A stretch of DNA of 64,000 nt from JAGWBF01 sp963663025 (GCA_963663025.1 OY760073.1:930001-994000); one strand, 5' to 3'. Numbered from the stretch's first letter, positions 34,694 to 43,593 are shown. Numbers and translations are program-made. The notes: generated by a model from the sequence alone, not told the origin.

Positions 34694-35641
34694 ATGGGAA
34701 CAATGGTAGGCTACGGCAATTTCGTCTACGAAACCCTGGAAGAGTGGGAGCAGCTTCCCGAGGGGTGGAGGCTCAAGGAGTGCCCCGGTGTGGCGGTGGA
34801 CTCCCAAGACAACATATTCGTGCTTACCAGGGGTGAGCACCCCATCATAGTGTTCGACCGGGAGGGCAAGTTCCAGCGCTCCTTCGGGGAAGGCATGTTC
34901 AGCGAGAACCGCACCCATGGCCTGTACGTCGGCTACGACGATTCGGTCTGGGTAGCCGACGACGGACTGCACACCGTCCAGAAGTTCAACTCCAGGGGTG
35001 AGCGCCAGTTCGAGGTCGGCGAGCGCAACAGCCCGGCCCCCAAGTGGGGCGGGCAGCCCTTCAACCGCCCGACCTCGGCCGCCGTCCGCCCCAGCAATGG
35101 CGACATATACATCTCCGACGGCTACGGAAACGCCAGGATTCATGTGTACTCGGGAGAGGCCGAGTACAAGTTCTCCTGGGGAAGTTCAGGCATCGACCCG
35201 GGGCAGTTCATGCGTCCCCACAACATCGCCATCGACGACAACGACAACGTTTACGTGGTGGACCGTGAGGCCCACCGGGTGCAGGTGTTCGATGCCGACG
35301 GTGAGTACAAGACCATGTGGAACAACATCCACCGCCCTGACGCCATGGTGCTGTGGGGCGACCACATATACATCGGCGAGCTCAACGGCATGGGAGGCCT
35401 GGACGATGCCCCCGGCCTGGGGCACAGGGTGGGCATCTACGACCTGCAAGGGAACATGGTCTGCCGCTTCGGTGACCCCGAAGAAGGAGAAGGCCCGGGG
35501 CAGTTCATCGCACCCCACGGCATAGCAGTGGACTCCCATGGCGACATATACGTAGCCGAGGTTTCCTACACCATCCGCGGTTCCAAGATGGACCCTCCAA
35601 GGGAGCTGAAAAGCCTCCGAAAGTTCGTCCGCCAGTGGTAG
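34694..35641 (+). CDS. NHL-repeat beta-propeller protein (PAL-like)
   Basis: The 315-residue propeller has repeats such as CPGVAVDSQDNIFVLTR, THGLYVGYDDSVWVADDG, PTSAAVRPSNGDIYISDG, RPHNIAIDDNDNVYVVDRE and APHGIAVDSHGDIYVAEV. Closest in style to the peptidyl-alpha-hydroxyglycine lyase-like group, whose members occur in many copies in Chloroflexota. Not obviously secreted. GGAGGT (34679-34684) precedes the ATG. Compared with the NHL protein at 24465 it has a shorter acidic region and ends FVRQW. It is followed at 70-80 nt by the HMGS-like gene, perhaps the same transcript. Confidence 0.8.
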   Translation: MGTMVGYGNFVYETLEEWEQLPEGWRLKECPGVAVDSQDNIFVLTRGEHPIIVFDREGKFQRSFGEGMFSENRTHGLYVGYDDSVWVADDGLHTVQKFNSRGERQFEVGERNSPAPKWGGQPFNRPTSAAVRPSNGDIYISDGYGNARIHVYSGEAEYKFSWGSSGIDPGQFMRPHNIAIDDNDNVYVVDREAHRVQVFDADGEYKTMWNNIHRPDAMVLWGDHIYIGELNGMGGLDDAPGLGHRVGIYDLQGNMVCRFGDPEEGEGPGQFIAPHGIAVDSHGDIYVAEVSYTIRGSKMDPPRELKSLRKFVRQW

Positions 35642-35717
35642 TTTAGGGGTTCTCCCTTCGTTGACGCCTATGGGGGTGGATGATAGGATGAGTCTCACCT
35701 GCAGCTAGGAGATGCGC

Positions 35718-37130
35718 TTGGTCGGAATCAAGGCGTTCGGGGCATATGTGCCCCGGTACCGCCTGGGTAAAGAAACGTCCGGATGGGGCTCTTCGACGGA
35801 GAAGGCGGTCGCCAACTTCGACGAGGACAGCGTCACCATGGCCGTGGCCGCTGGCAGGAACTGCCTCAGAGGGATAGATCCACACGAGATCGACGGCCTG
35901 CTATTCGCCACAACTACGCCTCCCTACGCTGAGAAGCAGTGTTCGTCCATCATTGCCACCGCCCTGGACCTGCGTAGAGAGATAAACACAGCTGACATAA
36001 CTGGAGTGCTCCGGGCTGGGACCAGCAGCCTCAAGCTGGCTATGGATTCTGTAAGCGCAGGCTCTGCCAAACAGGTACTGGTCATAGCTGCCGATGCCCG
36101 CCTGGCCGGACCCAGGGGAGACCTGGAGCGAAATATGGGAGACGGCGCAGCGGCTGTCCTGATATCTGCCGACGGCAATGCTGCCGACCTGGAAGGCAGC
36201 TACTCCATCAGCGAGAACATGCTGGATATGTGGCGCTCCCAGGGCGACTCATTCGTCCGTACTTGGGAAGACCGGTTCATGACCGAGGAGGGCCTGGAAC
36301 GCATCCTGCCCGACGCCGTCGCCGGCTTCATGGGCAAGCACAGCGTGAAGGCCGGGGACTTTGCCAAAGCTGTATTCCACTCCCCCGATGCTCGCCGGCA
36401 CACCCAGCTGGGTCGGAGAATGGGGTTCTCGGAGGAGCAACTACAGGACCCCCTGTTCGGCAGCGTTGGAAACACCGGGGCGGCCCATCCCATCCTGGGA
36501 CTTGTGGGAGCCCTGGAGGATGCACAACAGGGCGACCTTATTATGGTAGCCAGCTACGGAGACGGCAGTGACGTGATGTCTTTCCGGGCCAACGGCTCCG
36601 CCGGGGTCAATGGCGGCGCCACCCGCCTCACCGAGCTGATCGAGCGCAAGGTGCTTATATCCAGCTACGAGACCTATGCCCGCTGGCGGGACGTTTGGAC
36701 CTCGGACGCCGCGGCCCGGCGTCCGGCGCCCGCGGTGCCCTCGGTGACGGCCCTGTGGCGGGAGTCGGACCAGAACATCCGCCTGTACGGGGCCAAGTGC
36801 ACCAAGTGCCAGGCGATGCAGTACCCTCCCCAGAGGGTATGCACCATCTGCATGGCGAAGGACTCCTCGGTGCCGGTCCGCCTGTCGGACAAGTCGGGTG
36901 AGGTGTACACCTACTCAATGGACTACATCGCCGGCACCACCGACGTCCCCCTCGTCGTGACCGTGGTCAACTTCGAGGGCGGCGGACGGATGCTTTGCAT
37001 GATGACCGACAGGGAGCTGGATGAGGTGCAGGTAGGAATGCCCGTTGAGATGACCTTCCGGAAGCTGCGGGTGGTCAATGGAATCCACAACTACTACTGG
37101 AAGTCTATGCCCAGGCGCAGCAACAATTAA
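35718..37130 (+). CDS. HMG-CoA-synthase-like thiolase-fold protein fused to a DUF35 (OB-fold, zinc-ribbon) domain
   Basis: About 470 residues. Residues ~1-340 have the thiolase-superfamily fold of HMG-CoA synthase/KAS III: FGAYVPRYRLG, DGLLFATTTPPY, VLVIAADARLAGP and VGNTGAAHPILGLVGALE. At the position of the nucleophilic cysteine the sequence reads LRAGTSSLKLA, with no Cys. Residues ~355-470 are DUF35: a zinc ribbon (CTKCQAMQYPPQRVC then IC) and an OB-fold. In archaea a separate DUF35 protein bridges thiolase and HMG-CoA synthase; here it is fused and a thiolase gene follows 23 nt later. The TTG at 35718 has AGGAG 6 nt upstream; the ATG at 35712 would abut the ribosome site. Confidence 0.8.
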   Translation: MVGIKAFGAYVPRYRLGKETSGWGSSTEKAVANFDEDSVTMAVAAGRNCLRGIDPHEIDGLLFATTTPPYAEKQCSSIIATALDLRREINTADITGVLRAGTSSLKLAMDSVSAGSAKQVLVIAADARLAGPRGDLERNMGDGAAAVLISADGNAADLEGSYSISENMLDMWRSQGDSFVRTWEDRFMTEEGLERILPDAVAGFMGKHSVKAGDFAKAVFHSPDARRHTQLGRRMGFSEEQLQDPLFGSVGNTGAAHPILGLVGALEDAQQGDLIMVASYGDGSDVMSFRANGSAGVNGGATRLTELIERKVLISSYETYARWRDVWTSDAAARRPAPAVPSVTALWRESDQNIRLYGAKCTKCQAMQYPPQRVCTICMAKDSSVPVRLSDKSGEVYTYSMDYIAGTTDVPLVVTVVNFEGGGRMLCMMTDRELDEVQVGMPVEMTFRKLRVVNGIHNYYWKSMPRRSNN

Positions 37131-37153
37131 CATAAGCTTTGGAGGGGTAGATC

Positions 37154-38326
37154 GTGCAAGGAATAAAGGACAGGGTGGCCATAGTTGGCATGGGATGCAC
37201 AAAGTTCGGGGAGCGTTGGGATGCCAGCGCCGCGGACTTGATGGTCGAAGCAGCCTATGAAGCTTATGAAGATGCGGGCATCGACCCCAAGGATATAGGC
37301 GCCGCATGGCTGGGGACCGTCCAGACCTTCAGGACGGGCCAGCCCCTGGCCCAAGCCCTGAAGCTGGACTATGTGCCCATCACCCGTGTGGAGAACGCCT
37401 GCGCCACAGCCACCGACGCATTTCGTAATGCCAGCTACGCGGTAGCTGCCGGCATCTACGACATCGTGCTGGCTTTGGGAGTCGAAAAGCTCAAGGACTC
37501 GGGCTTTTCCGGCCTTGCCATATCCGAGGGTGTGGGCAGCGAGACGGCCCCCCCGACGCCTCCTCCTTCTCAGTTCGCCATGGCCGCGACCAGGTACTTC
37601 CACCACTACGGCATTCCCTACGAAGAAGGGAAGAAAGTCCTCGCCCAGATCGCGTCCAAGAACCACCACAACGGCACGCTGAACCCCAAGGCCCACTTCC
37701 AGCGAGAGGTTTCAGTGGACCAGGTGATGAACGCACCGATGGTAGCGTGGCCCCTTGGGCTGTTCGACTGCTGCGGCGTCAGCGACGGCGCTGCGGCGGC
37801 CATCATCACCACGCCGGAGATTGCCCGCACCCTGCGCCAGGACTATGTGCTGGTAAAGGCCCTGGGCCTGTCGGTGGGATCCTTCGGGGTTCTGCGGGAC
37901 GACTGGGACTTCGTCCACTTCCCCGAGAATGTACGGGCCGGCCAGACCGCTTACCAGGAGGCAGGCATTTCCAATCCAAGGGCGGAGATCGACCTGGCCT
38001 GCGTCCATGACTGCTTCACCATTACGGAGCTGGTCATTGCCGAGGACCTGGGGTTCAGCCCCAGGGGTCGAGGCCGGGAGGATGTGGAGGCGGGGAATTT
38101 CACCCTGGAGGGCGACCTGCCCATCAACACCGACGGCGGCTTGAAGTGCTTCGGCCATCCCATCGGCGCCAGCGGTATCCGCATGATCTACGAAGTATAT
38201 AAGCAGCTTCAGGGCAAGGCGGGCGACCGCCAGCTCAAGAAGGCAGACCTGGGGCTCACCCACAACCTGGGAGGCAGGCCAGGTTCCTTCACCGCCGCCG
38301 TCGCGGTCTTCGGCCGGGAGAACTAG
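37154..38326 (+). CDS. Thiolase (SCP2-type acetyl-CoA acetyltransferase-like)
   Basis: The 390-residue thiolase-family protein shows VAIVGMGCTKFGERW and the nucleophile Cys near residue 78 (VENACATATDAFRNA). The catalytic His region is CFGHPIGASGIRM, and LTHNLGGRPGSFTAAV lies near the end. It matches the SCP2/archaeal acetoacetyl-CoA thiolase type, which pairs with HMG-CoA synthase and DUF35. The GTG start at 37154 follows GGAGGGG. Together with the preceding gene it may carry out acyl-CoA condensation or cleavage; the partner's missing Cys argues against plain HMG-CoA synthesis. A strong terminator follows. Confidence 0.87.
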   Translation: MQGIKDRVAIVGMGCTKFGERWDASAADLMVEAAYEAYEDAGIDPKDIGAAWLGTVQTFRTGQPLAQALKLDYVPITRVENACATATDAFRNASYAVAAGIYDIVLALGVEKLKDSGFSGLAISEGVGSETAPPTPPPSQFAMAATRYFHHYGIPYEEGKKVLAQIASKNHHNGTLNPKAHFQREVSVDQVMNAPMVAWPLGLFDCCGVSDGAAAAIITTPEIARTLRQDYVLVKALGLSVGSFGVLRDDWDFVHFPENVRAGQTAYQEAGISNPRAEIDLACVHDCFTITELVIAEDLGFSPRGRGREDVEAGNFTLEGDLPINTDGGLKCFGHPIGASGIRMIYEVYKQLQGKAGDRQLKKADLGLTHNLGGRPGSFTAAVAVFGREN

Positions 38327-38370
38327 CCCTAGCCCCTGTAGGGGCGTCTCCAAGCCTCAAAAGACATTGA

Positions 38371-38403
38371 GGGTGGTACCACATTGGTGGTGCCACCCTT
38401 TTT
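38371..38403 (+). terminator. Rho-independent terminator after the thiolase gene
   Basis: GGGTGGTACCAC (38371-38382), loop ATTG, GTGGTGCCACCC (38387-38398): a 12-bp stem with a single G-T wobble, followed by TTTTT (38399-38403). Confidence 0.9.
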
Positions 38404-38683
38404 GATGGACCAGACACCGGCTAACTGGCTAGGCGTCGTCCCAGGCCACTTTGCACGAGTCTTTGCCTGACCCACGCGCCAGTCCAGGGCAATAAGTCAG
38501 CAGAGAATTGCCCTCCAGGGGCTAAAGTGGTATCACTCTTCATTTCGGCATCATCCGGGGCCTCTCCGTCGATTTTGGAGGGGTCGGATTTTATGTCAAA
38601 TAAAGCCCTGCTGTGAATTACATAACTTATGTTGTGCGAACCACCAAGAAAAACCGAAAAGTGCACATTTCGGAGGAGGGTGG

Positions 38684-38737
38684 ATGCTTGGGGTCTTTAA
38701 GAGGGGCAGGAGTTCGTGGGGCGAGCAGCGCGGTTGA
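38684..38737 (+). CDS. Possible 17-residue small protein or gene remnant
   Basis: ATG at 38684 is preceded by GGAGGAGGG (38672-38680), one of the strongest ribosome-binding sites in the window. The frame encodes a basic peptide (MLGVFKRGRSSWGEQRG) and stops at 38735-38737. Its TGA abuts the hflX stop in the palindrome TGATCA. It could be a true small protein, or the surviving start of a gene lost in a deletion. No homology is recognised. Confidence 0.3.
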   Translation: MLGVFKRGRSSWGEQRG

Positions 38738-39904
38738 TCAGTTGTTCTGGTTGAGAGAGGCCGCCGTCGGCCTTAGCAATCCTTGCCCTGATAACTCGTC
38801 CTGGATCGTGTCCAGGAGAAGATCGAGGTTCCAGCCGCGGGCCGCAGACACCAGGGCGCTGGGCCGGCCCTCGGGGGTGGGGAACAGAGCGATGTCTTCT
38901 TGACCGGGCGCGGAGTCCAATAGGTCGATCTTGTTGATGGCAAGGATGGTGGGCTTGGAGTCCAGCCCCAGCTCGGCGAGGGTGTTCTCCACGATCTCGG
39001 TCTGCTCCGGGGCCCTGGGATGGGTGATGTTCACAACGTGCACCAGCAGGTCGGCCTCCTGGAGCTCCTCCAGGGTTGCGCGGAAAGCGGCCACCACAGT
39101 GGGAGGCAGTTTGTGGATGAAGCCCACGGTGTCGGTGATGAGGATCTGGTGCCCTCCGCTGAGCCATACCCGCCTGGTCACCGGGTCCAGGGTGGAGAAG
39201 AGCTGGTCTTGGGCCACGACCCCGGCGTCGCTCAGGCTGTTCAGCAGGGTGCTCTTGCCAGCGTTGGTGTAACCCACCAGCGCTACCACCCGCAGCCTGG
39301 CCTGCTTGCGGCGGCCCATGTAGGACTCGCGACGTCGCTTGACCTCCTGGAGCTGGCCCTCCAGTCTCTTGATGCGCTGGCGGATCAGCCTGCGGTCCGT
39401 CTCGAGCTGGGTCTCCCCTGGTCCCCTGGTTCCGATTCCTCCCCCCAGGCGTTCCAGGTGGGACCATTGGCCCACCAGCCGGGGAAGCAGGAACTGATGC
39501 TGGGCAAGCTCCACCTGCATCTGACCTTCCCGTGTCTTGGCATGTCGGGAAAATATGTCAAGTATGAGAGCCGTCCGGTCTATCACCTTGACCTGGAGGG
39601 CGCCCTCCAGGTTCTTCTGCTGGTTGGGGGTTAGCTCATCGTCGAAGATAGCGACGCTGCAGTCCTTCTTCTCGAGAAGGGACTTTATCTCCTCCAGCTT
39701 GCCTGGCCCGATGTAGTGGGAGGTCGGCTTGTCCAGGTGCTGGCCAACCCGGGAGATGACCTTGGCGCCGGCGGTCTCGGCCAGCATCGACAGCTCTGCC
39801 AGGGAGTCGTCCATAGACCAGAGGTTACTGCGCCCCTTCAGTTCCATGGAAACCAGGAGGGCCCTTTCAGCGTGGGGACCGGTTTCAATGCTTCCTTTGG
39901 GTAT
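38738..39904 (-). CDS. hflX: Ribosome-associated GTPase HflX
   Basis: The protein is about 388 residues. The N-terminal domain has ERALLVSMEL, ISRVGQHLDKPTSHYIGPGKLEEI and the DELTPNQQKNLEGAL helix. The linker GGIGTRGPGETQLETDRR leads to the G domain: G1 GYTNAGKST, G3 DTVGFI, G4 NKID. HflX splits stalled ribosomes. The start is unclear. Family homology begins before the first ATG (39847), and no ATG/GTG/TTG lies between it and the dapL stop. An ATA at 39904 has AGGAG at a 7-nt spacing and is used here; ATT at 39889 is another candidate. Longer starts would overlap dapL by up to 107 nt. Confidence 0.85.
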   Translation of the reverse strand: MPKGSIETGPHAERALLVSMELKGRSNLWSMDDSLAELSMLAETAGAKVISRVGQHLDKPTSHYIGPGKLEEIKSLLEKKDCSVAIFDDELTPNQQKNLEGALQVKVIDRTALILDIFSRHAKTREGQMQVELAQHQFLLPRLVGQWSHLERLGGGIGTRGPGETQLETDRRLIRQRIKRLEGQLQEVKRRRESYMGRRKQARLRVVALVGYTNAGKSTLLNSLSDAGVVAQDQLFSTLDPVTRRVWLSGGHQILITDTVGFIHKLPPTVVAAFRATLEELQEADLLVHVVNITHPRAPEQTEIVENTLAELGLDSKPTILAINKIDLLDSAPGQEDIALFPTPEGRPSALVSAARGWNLDLLLDTIQDELSGQGLLRPTAASLNQNN

Positions 39905-39914
39905 GTTATGTCTC

Positions 39915-41093
39915 CTAGCCGCGGGATGGGGCTGGGATCTTCCAGGAAGCCAGCCTCTCCACGCCCTTGTCAACCTGCTCGTCCGGCGTGGTGAGCGAAA
40001 GGCGGATGTAGCCTTCGCCATACTGCCCGTAGCTGGACCCCGGCGTTACCACGATGGCTGTTTCTTCCAGAAGCCTCTGGGCGAACTCGGCTGAAGTAAA
40101 CCCTTCGGGAACCCGGGCCCATACGTACAGCGACGCCTGGGGAGGGATGACTCTCAAGCCGATTCGTTTCAGGACGTCGATGACTTTATCCCGGCGCCTC
40201 TGGTATATGTCGTTGTTTTCCTGGATGGGGTCCTGCGGGCCCAGCAGCGCTTCCATAGCCATCTCCTGGATGGCTTGGGGAATCCCCGAGTCCAGGTTGG
40301 CCTTGATCTGGAACAGGGCCTTGATCATGTCGGCATTGCCCACGGCCATGCCCACGCGCCATCCCGTCATGTTGAAGCACTTGGAAAGGGAGTGGAACTC
40401 TATTCCAATATCCTTGGCGCCGGGCAGCTCCATGAAGCTCACAGCCCTGTACCTGTCGAACACCACCTCGCTGTATGCTGCGTCATGGAGAATCGCGATG
40501 TCATGCCGGCGGGCAAAGTCGATGACCTTCTCGTAGTAGTCCCGTTCGACCACCGCTCCGGTGGGGTTGTTCGGGTAGTTCAGCCACATAACCTTGGCCC
40601 GGGCAGCTACTTCGGCGGGGATGGCATCCAGGTCGGGAAGCCAGCCGCTCTCTTCAGTCAATGGCATCTTGTAGCTCTCTGCGCCAGCGAACATGGTGCC
40701 CACGGCGTAAACGGGGTAGGCTGGATCGGGCACCAAGGCCACATCCCCCGGGTCCAGGTAGCAGAAGGCCGCGTGGCCGATGCCTTCCTTGGCCCCGATG
40801 AGGGGAAGCACCTCTTTGTCCGGGTCCAACCCCACACCGAATCGCCTCTCGTACCAAGTGGCGATAGCTTGGCGCATAGCCGGAAGTCCATCGCTCTCAG
40901 GGTACCTATGGTTTGGCAGGTCGTGGGAGGCGGTGACCATCCGGTCGATTATGCGGCCCGGTGTGGGGATGTCCGGGTCACCAATGCCGAAGGTGACCAC
41001 ATCCTCTCCCGCCGCCCGCTTTTCGGCGATGATCCGGGATATCTCCACAAAGGGATAGGGCGCCAGCTTGCTCAGTCGGTCGGAGAACTTCAT
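39915..41093 (-). CDS. dapL: LL-diaminopimelate aminotransferase-type enzyme
   Basis: The 392-residue fold-type I PLP aminotransferase shows VVTFGIGDPDIPTP, NHRYPESDGLPAMRQAIA, LIGAKEGIGH, YPNNPTGA and the PLP lysine in SLSKCFNMTGWRVG. The C-terminal arginine is in YGEGYIRLSL. These fit the DapL branch, which turns tetrahydrodipicolinate directly into LL-diaminopimelate. The assignment is supported by dapF two genes upstream on the same strand. Its start overlaps the stop of the preceding unknown gene by ATGA. Confidence 0.83.
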   Translation of the reverse strand: MKFSDRLSKLAPYPFVEISRIIAEKRAAGEDVVTFGIGDPDIPTPGRIIDRMVTASHDLPNHRYPESDGLPAMRQAIATWYERRFGVGLDPDKEVLPLIGAKEGIGHAAFCYLDPGDVALVPDPAYPVYAVGTMFAGAESYKMPLTEESGWLPDLDAIPAEVAARAKVMWLNYPNNPTGAVVERDYYEKVIDFARRHDIAILHDAAYSEVVFDRYRAVSFMELPGAKDIGIEFHSLSKCFNMTGWRVGMAVGNADMIKALFQIKANLDSGIPQAIQEMAMEALLGPQDPIQENNDIYQRRRDKVIDVLKRIGLRVIPPQASLYVWARVPEGFTSAEFAQRLLEETAIVVTPGSSYGQYGEGYIRLSLTTPDEQVDKGVERLASWKIPAPSRG

Positions 41094-41779
41094 TGCACCT
41101 GCTCGTCTCTGGTAGGGATTCGGTTGTTCCTCTTCTGAAGAGGCATGGTTATGTTAACCCACACGTAGTGGTTAATCAGGGTGGCCAAGGTGAAGGGTTT
41201 ATCGAAGCCGACATTGTGTGAGATGTGGGCAGCGGGATTGGCGATGCCCCGTTTCCCGGCATCGGCCAACACCTTCAGCGCCAGCTTCCGCATCTTGACC
41301 AGGTAGTCGGCGTAGTCGGGCGTCTTGTCGCTGTAGCCATAGACCTTGCGAATTGGCACGTCCCACATCACGCAAAGCTGGGGCTGGATGACACCCAGGA
41401 ACTTGGATGCCCCGGTGGGTCCGAAGTGCTTCACACGGCTGAGGCCCTCGAACACCTGCTGGACGGCGCCCAAGCAGTCACCTTCGAGAGTGTCACCCTC
41501 CAGCCTGACGTCCCGGAGCAAAGCGTTGATCCCTTTATGGCTGCACAGTACGTCCTCCAGCTCCGGAAGGGTGGTGTACCGGGTGCGGTTGCTCCACGAG
41601 TTGACGAACTTGGTGAGCTTTAGGACCGAATCTGCATCAGGGTCGGCGATCAGCTTATCCCTGAAGCAGGTCTTGTACACCTCTTCGTAGGAGGTGTTGT
41701 AACCCCTGGAGTGGTACTTGACCTCGGCCTTTTGCACCTTGGCCAGGGTGACTCGGGATAGCTGGGCTGGATTCACCAC
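41090..41779 (-). CDS. Unknown protein between dapF and dapL, possible helix-hairpin-helix type
   Basis: The 229-residue cytoplasmic protein is not recognised with certainty. The segment HFGPTGASKFLGVIQPQLCVMWD, followed by a conserved-looking R/K-V-Y stretch, resembles the helical HhH-containing part of DNA-glycosylase-like or restriction-associated families. The same spacing of residues (G...S..L....PQL...W) recurs in the unknown protein at 52133. No catalytic Asp/Lys pair can be assigned. GTG start (41779, or 41776 giving a GTGA overlap with dapF). Coupled to dapF and dapL by 4-nt overlaps, although it has no evident role in lysine synthesis. Confidence 0.5.
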   Translation of the reverse strand: MVNPAQLSRVTLAKVQKAEVKYHSRGYNTSYEEVYKTCFRDKLIADPDADSVLKLTKFVNSWSNRTRYTTLPELEDVLCSHKGINALLRDVRLEGDTLEGDCLGAVQQVFEGLSRVKHFGPTGASKFLGVIQPQLCVMWDVPIRKVYGYSDKTPDYADYLVKMRKLALKVLADAGKRGIANPAAHISHNVGFDKPFTLATLINHYVWVNITMPLQKRNNRIPTRDEQVQ

Positions 41780-42624
41780 TCGCCGCTGAAGACCTCCTCA
41801 GCAGGCCCTTCCATGTACACCTCACCCGCACCGTCCCACTCGATGGTAAGGGTGCCGCCGGGAAGGGTTATTTCAATCTTGTCGCTGCCCAGGTCCATCA
41901 GCCTCGCCACGGCGGCAACGGCGGAGGCGCCGGACCCGCAGGCCATGGTTTCCCCTGACCCTCGCTCCCACACTCTTACCCTGGCGTGCCCAGGATCGAT
42001 CAAGTTCACGATTTCAAAGTTGACACGCCGGGGGAACATGGGATGGTGTTCAACCTGGGGTCCAATCCGGTGAAGGGGGTAGTCCTCTACGAGCCGCTCA
42101 ATGAAGGCCACAGCGTGAGGGTTGCCCATGGATACGAAGCCGAGATCCAGGTGGCAGCCGTCGATGTCCAAGGGGTAGTCCACCACCGCATTTCCCAGGG
42201 TGCGCGTGGGTGGGCTATCCAGCAGCACCGGGACCTCAGCGGGATCGAACTTGGGATCTCCCATAGCGACCCGGGCTGCGACCACTCTTCCGCCCTTCAT
42301 GCGGGGCACGATGGTCCGGACCCCAGCCAAGGTTTCGACGGTCAGGCCCGTCTGGCCGGGCTTGGCTATGTCCCGCTCGATGGCATACTTGACGAAGCAG
42401 CGTATGCCGTTGCCGCACATCTCCCCTTCGGATCCGTCGGCATTGAACATGCGCATCCGAAGGTCCGCCGTGTCCGAGTCCAGGACCAGGATTATCCCGT
42501 CGCCTCCGATGCCGAAGTGCCGGTCGCTCATGGCCCGGGACAAGGCAGGCCAGTCCTCGTCCATCTGGCGAGCATCTATGTAGATGTAGTCGTTGCCCGC
42601 CCCGTGCATCTTAGTGAACTTCAT
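41773..42624 (-). CDS. dapF: Diaminopimelate epimerase
   Basis: The 283-residue two-lobed PLP-independent epimerase converts LL- to meso-diaminopimelate. Both catalytic cysteines are present: EMCGNGIRCF near residue 75 and TMACGSGASA near 225. The N-terminal FTKMHGAGNDYIYID and the GNPHAVAFIE stretch agree. It supplies lysine and peptidoglycan or precursor pathways. It lies 24 nt after miaA and overlaps the next gene. Confidence 0.95.
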   Translation of the reverse strand: MKFTKMHGAGNDYIYIDARQMDEDWPALSRAMSDRHFGIGGDGIILVLDSDTADLRMRMFNADGSEGEMCGNGIRCFVKYAIERDIAKPGQTGLTVETLAGVRTIVPRMKGGRVVAARVAMGDPKFDPAEVPVLLDSPPTRTLGNAVVDYPLDIDGCHLDLGFVSMGNPHAVAFIERLVEDYPLHRIGPQVEHHPMFPRRVNFEIVNLIDPGHARVRVWERGSGETMACGSGASAVAAVARLMDLGSDKIEITLPGGTLTIEWDGAGEVYMEGPAEEVFSGEW

Positions 42625-42648
42625 TGCTCGGCCACTTCCCTTTCAGGC

Positions 42649-43593
42649 CTATTCTAACACGGAGGTATCTTCCTGTTGCAAAAAGCCTCGCAGGACCTCC
42701 GTTGCCCGTGATTCCAGGTCGTCGCCAACGGTGAGCCAGGTGATGCGGGGGTCGTTTCGTCGGAACCAGGCATACTGGTGGCGGGCAAGACGGTGGGTGT
42801 TGTATTTGACCTGGAGGGCCGCCTCCTCAAGGGAGATTTTACCCTCTAGGTGGCTGATCACCTCCCGATAGCCTATGCCGGACATGCTGGAAAGTTTCGG
42901 AGAATACCCTGCCCCCAGCAATGCTTCCACCTCGGCCACCAGCCCCATGGCGAACATCTCATCTACCCTGTCATCGATGCGTCGGTACAGGTCTTCCCTC
43001 GACGTGTCCAGACCCAGCACTCGGCAGTTGTACCGACCAGGCTGCCTGCTCCTCAACTCCGTTGCCGTCACGCCCGTAGCGTGGTAGATCTCCAGGGCCC
43101 GGACCACCCTGCGGACGTTTCGATAGTCGATCTTCTCCGCGCTTTCGGGGTCCAACTGCTTCAGCATGTTATGTAAAACCTCGGGGCCCTCGGTGGAGGC
43201 GATGCTTTCCAGATTCCGCCGGAGGTCTTCATCGGCTTTGATATGGGGCGCCTCCCAACCTTCCAGGAATCCCCAAAGGTACTGGCCCGTTCCCCCGGCC
43301 AGTATGGGAACCAAACCCCTGCCGTGGATATCAACCACCGCCGTCTCCGCCATCTTTCGAAAGATGGCAAGACTGAACTCTTCATCGGGAGAGATGCAAT
43401 CGACGAGGTGATGGGGCACTCGTGCCCGCTGTTCCGGCGTGGGTTTACAGGTGCCGATGTCCATAGAACGGTAGACCTGCCGGCTGTCCACGCTGACGAC
43501 CTCGCCGCCGAATGTGCCCGCCAGGTGCAGGGCAAGGCTGCTCTTGCCGACGGCAGTCGGCCCGACGATGGCTATGAGAGGGAGATTATCCAT
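42649..43593 (-). CDS. miaA: tRNA dimethylallyltransferase
   Basis: The 314-residue enzyme adds dimethylallyl to A37 of tRNAs that read UNN codons. It has P-loop VGPTAVGKSSLAL, then SVDSRQVYRSMDIGT, PHHLVDCISPDEEFS and GGTGQYL. The later region has RNVRRVVRALEIYHATG and a C-terminal ARHQYAWFRR. The ATG at 43593 is preferred over an in-frame TTG two codons upstream. tsaC, a second tRNA position-37 modification gene, lies on the same strand at the head of the run. Confidence 0.94.
   Translation of the reverse strand: MDNLPLIAIVGPTAVGKSSLALHLAGTFGGEVVSVDSRQVYRSMDIGTCKPTPEQRARVPHHLVDCISPDEEFSLAIFRKMAETAVVDIHGRGLVPILAGGTGQYLWGFLEGWEAPHIKADEDLRRNLESIASTEGPEVLHNMLKQLDPESAEKIDYRNVRRVVRALEIYHATGVTATELRSRQPGRYNCRVLGLDTSREDLYRRIDDRVDEMFAMGLVAEVEALLGAGYSPKLSSMSGIGYREVISHLEGKISLEEAALQVKYNTHRLARHQYAWFRRNDPRITWLTVGDDLESRATEVLRGFLQQEDTSVLE

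Larger units (their letters stand above)
38327..38737. other. Intergenic region between thiolase and hflX
   Basis: It holds the terminator at 38371-38403, a palindrome ACATAA-C-TTATGT at 38620-38632, and a 17-codon reading frame with a strong ribosome-binding site at 38684-38737. The rest shows no convincing gene; an 81-codon minus-strand frame (38421-38666) has no recognisable similarity or ribosome site. Confidence 0.5.

Noticed and set aside
38366..38403. T-box-like sequence (GGGTGGTACCAC) in the terminator region
   Set aside because: It resembles the T-box consensus, but there is no upstream specifier region outside coding sequence and no plus-strand aminoacyl-tRNA or amino-acid gene downstream. 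A plain terminator explains it.
38421..38666. Minus-strand 81-codon frame in the gap before hflX
   Set aside because: No homology is recognised, it has no ribosome site, and its codon choice is unremarkable.
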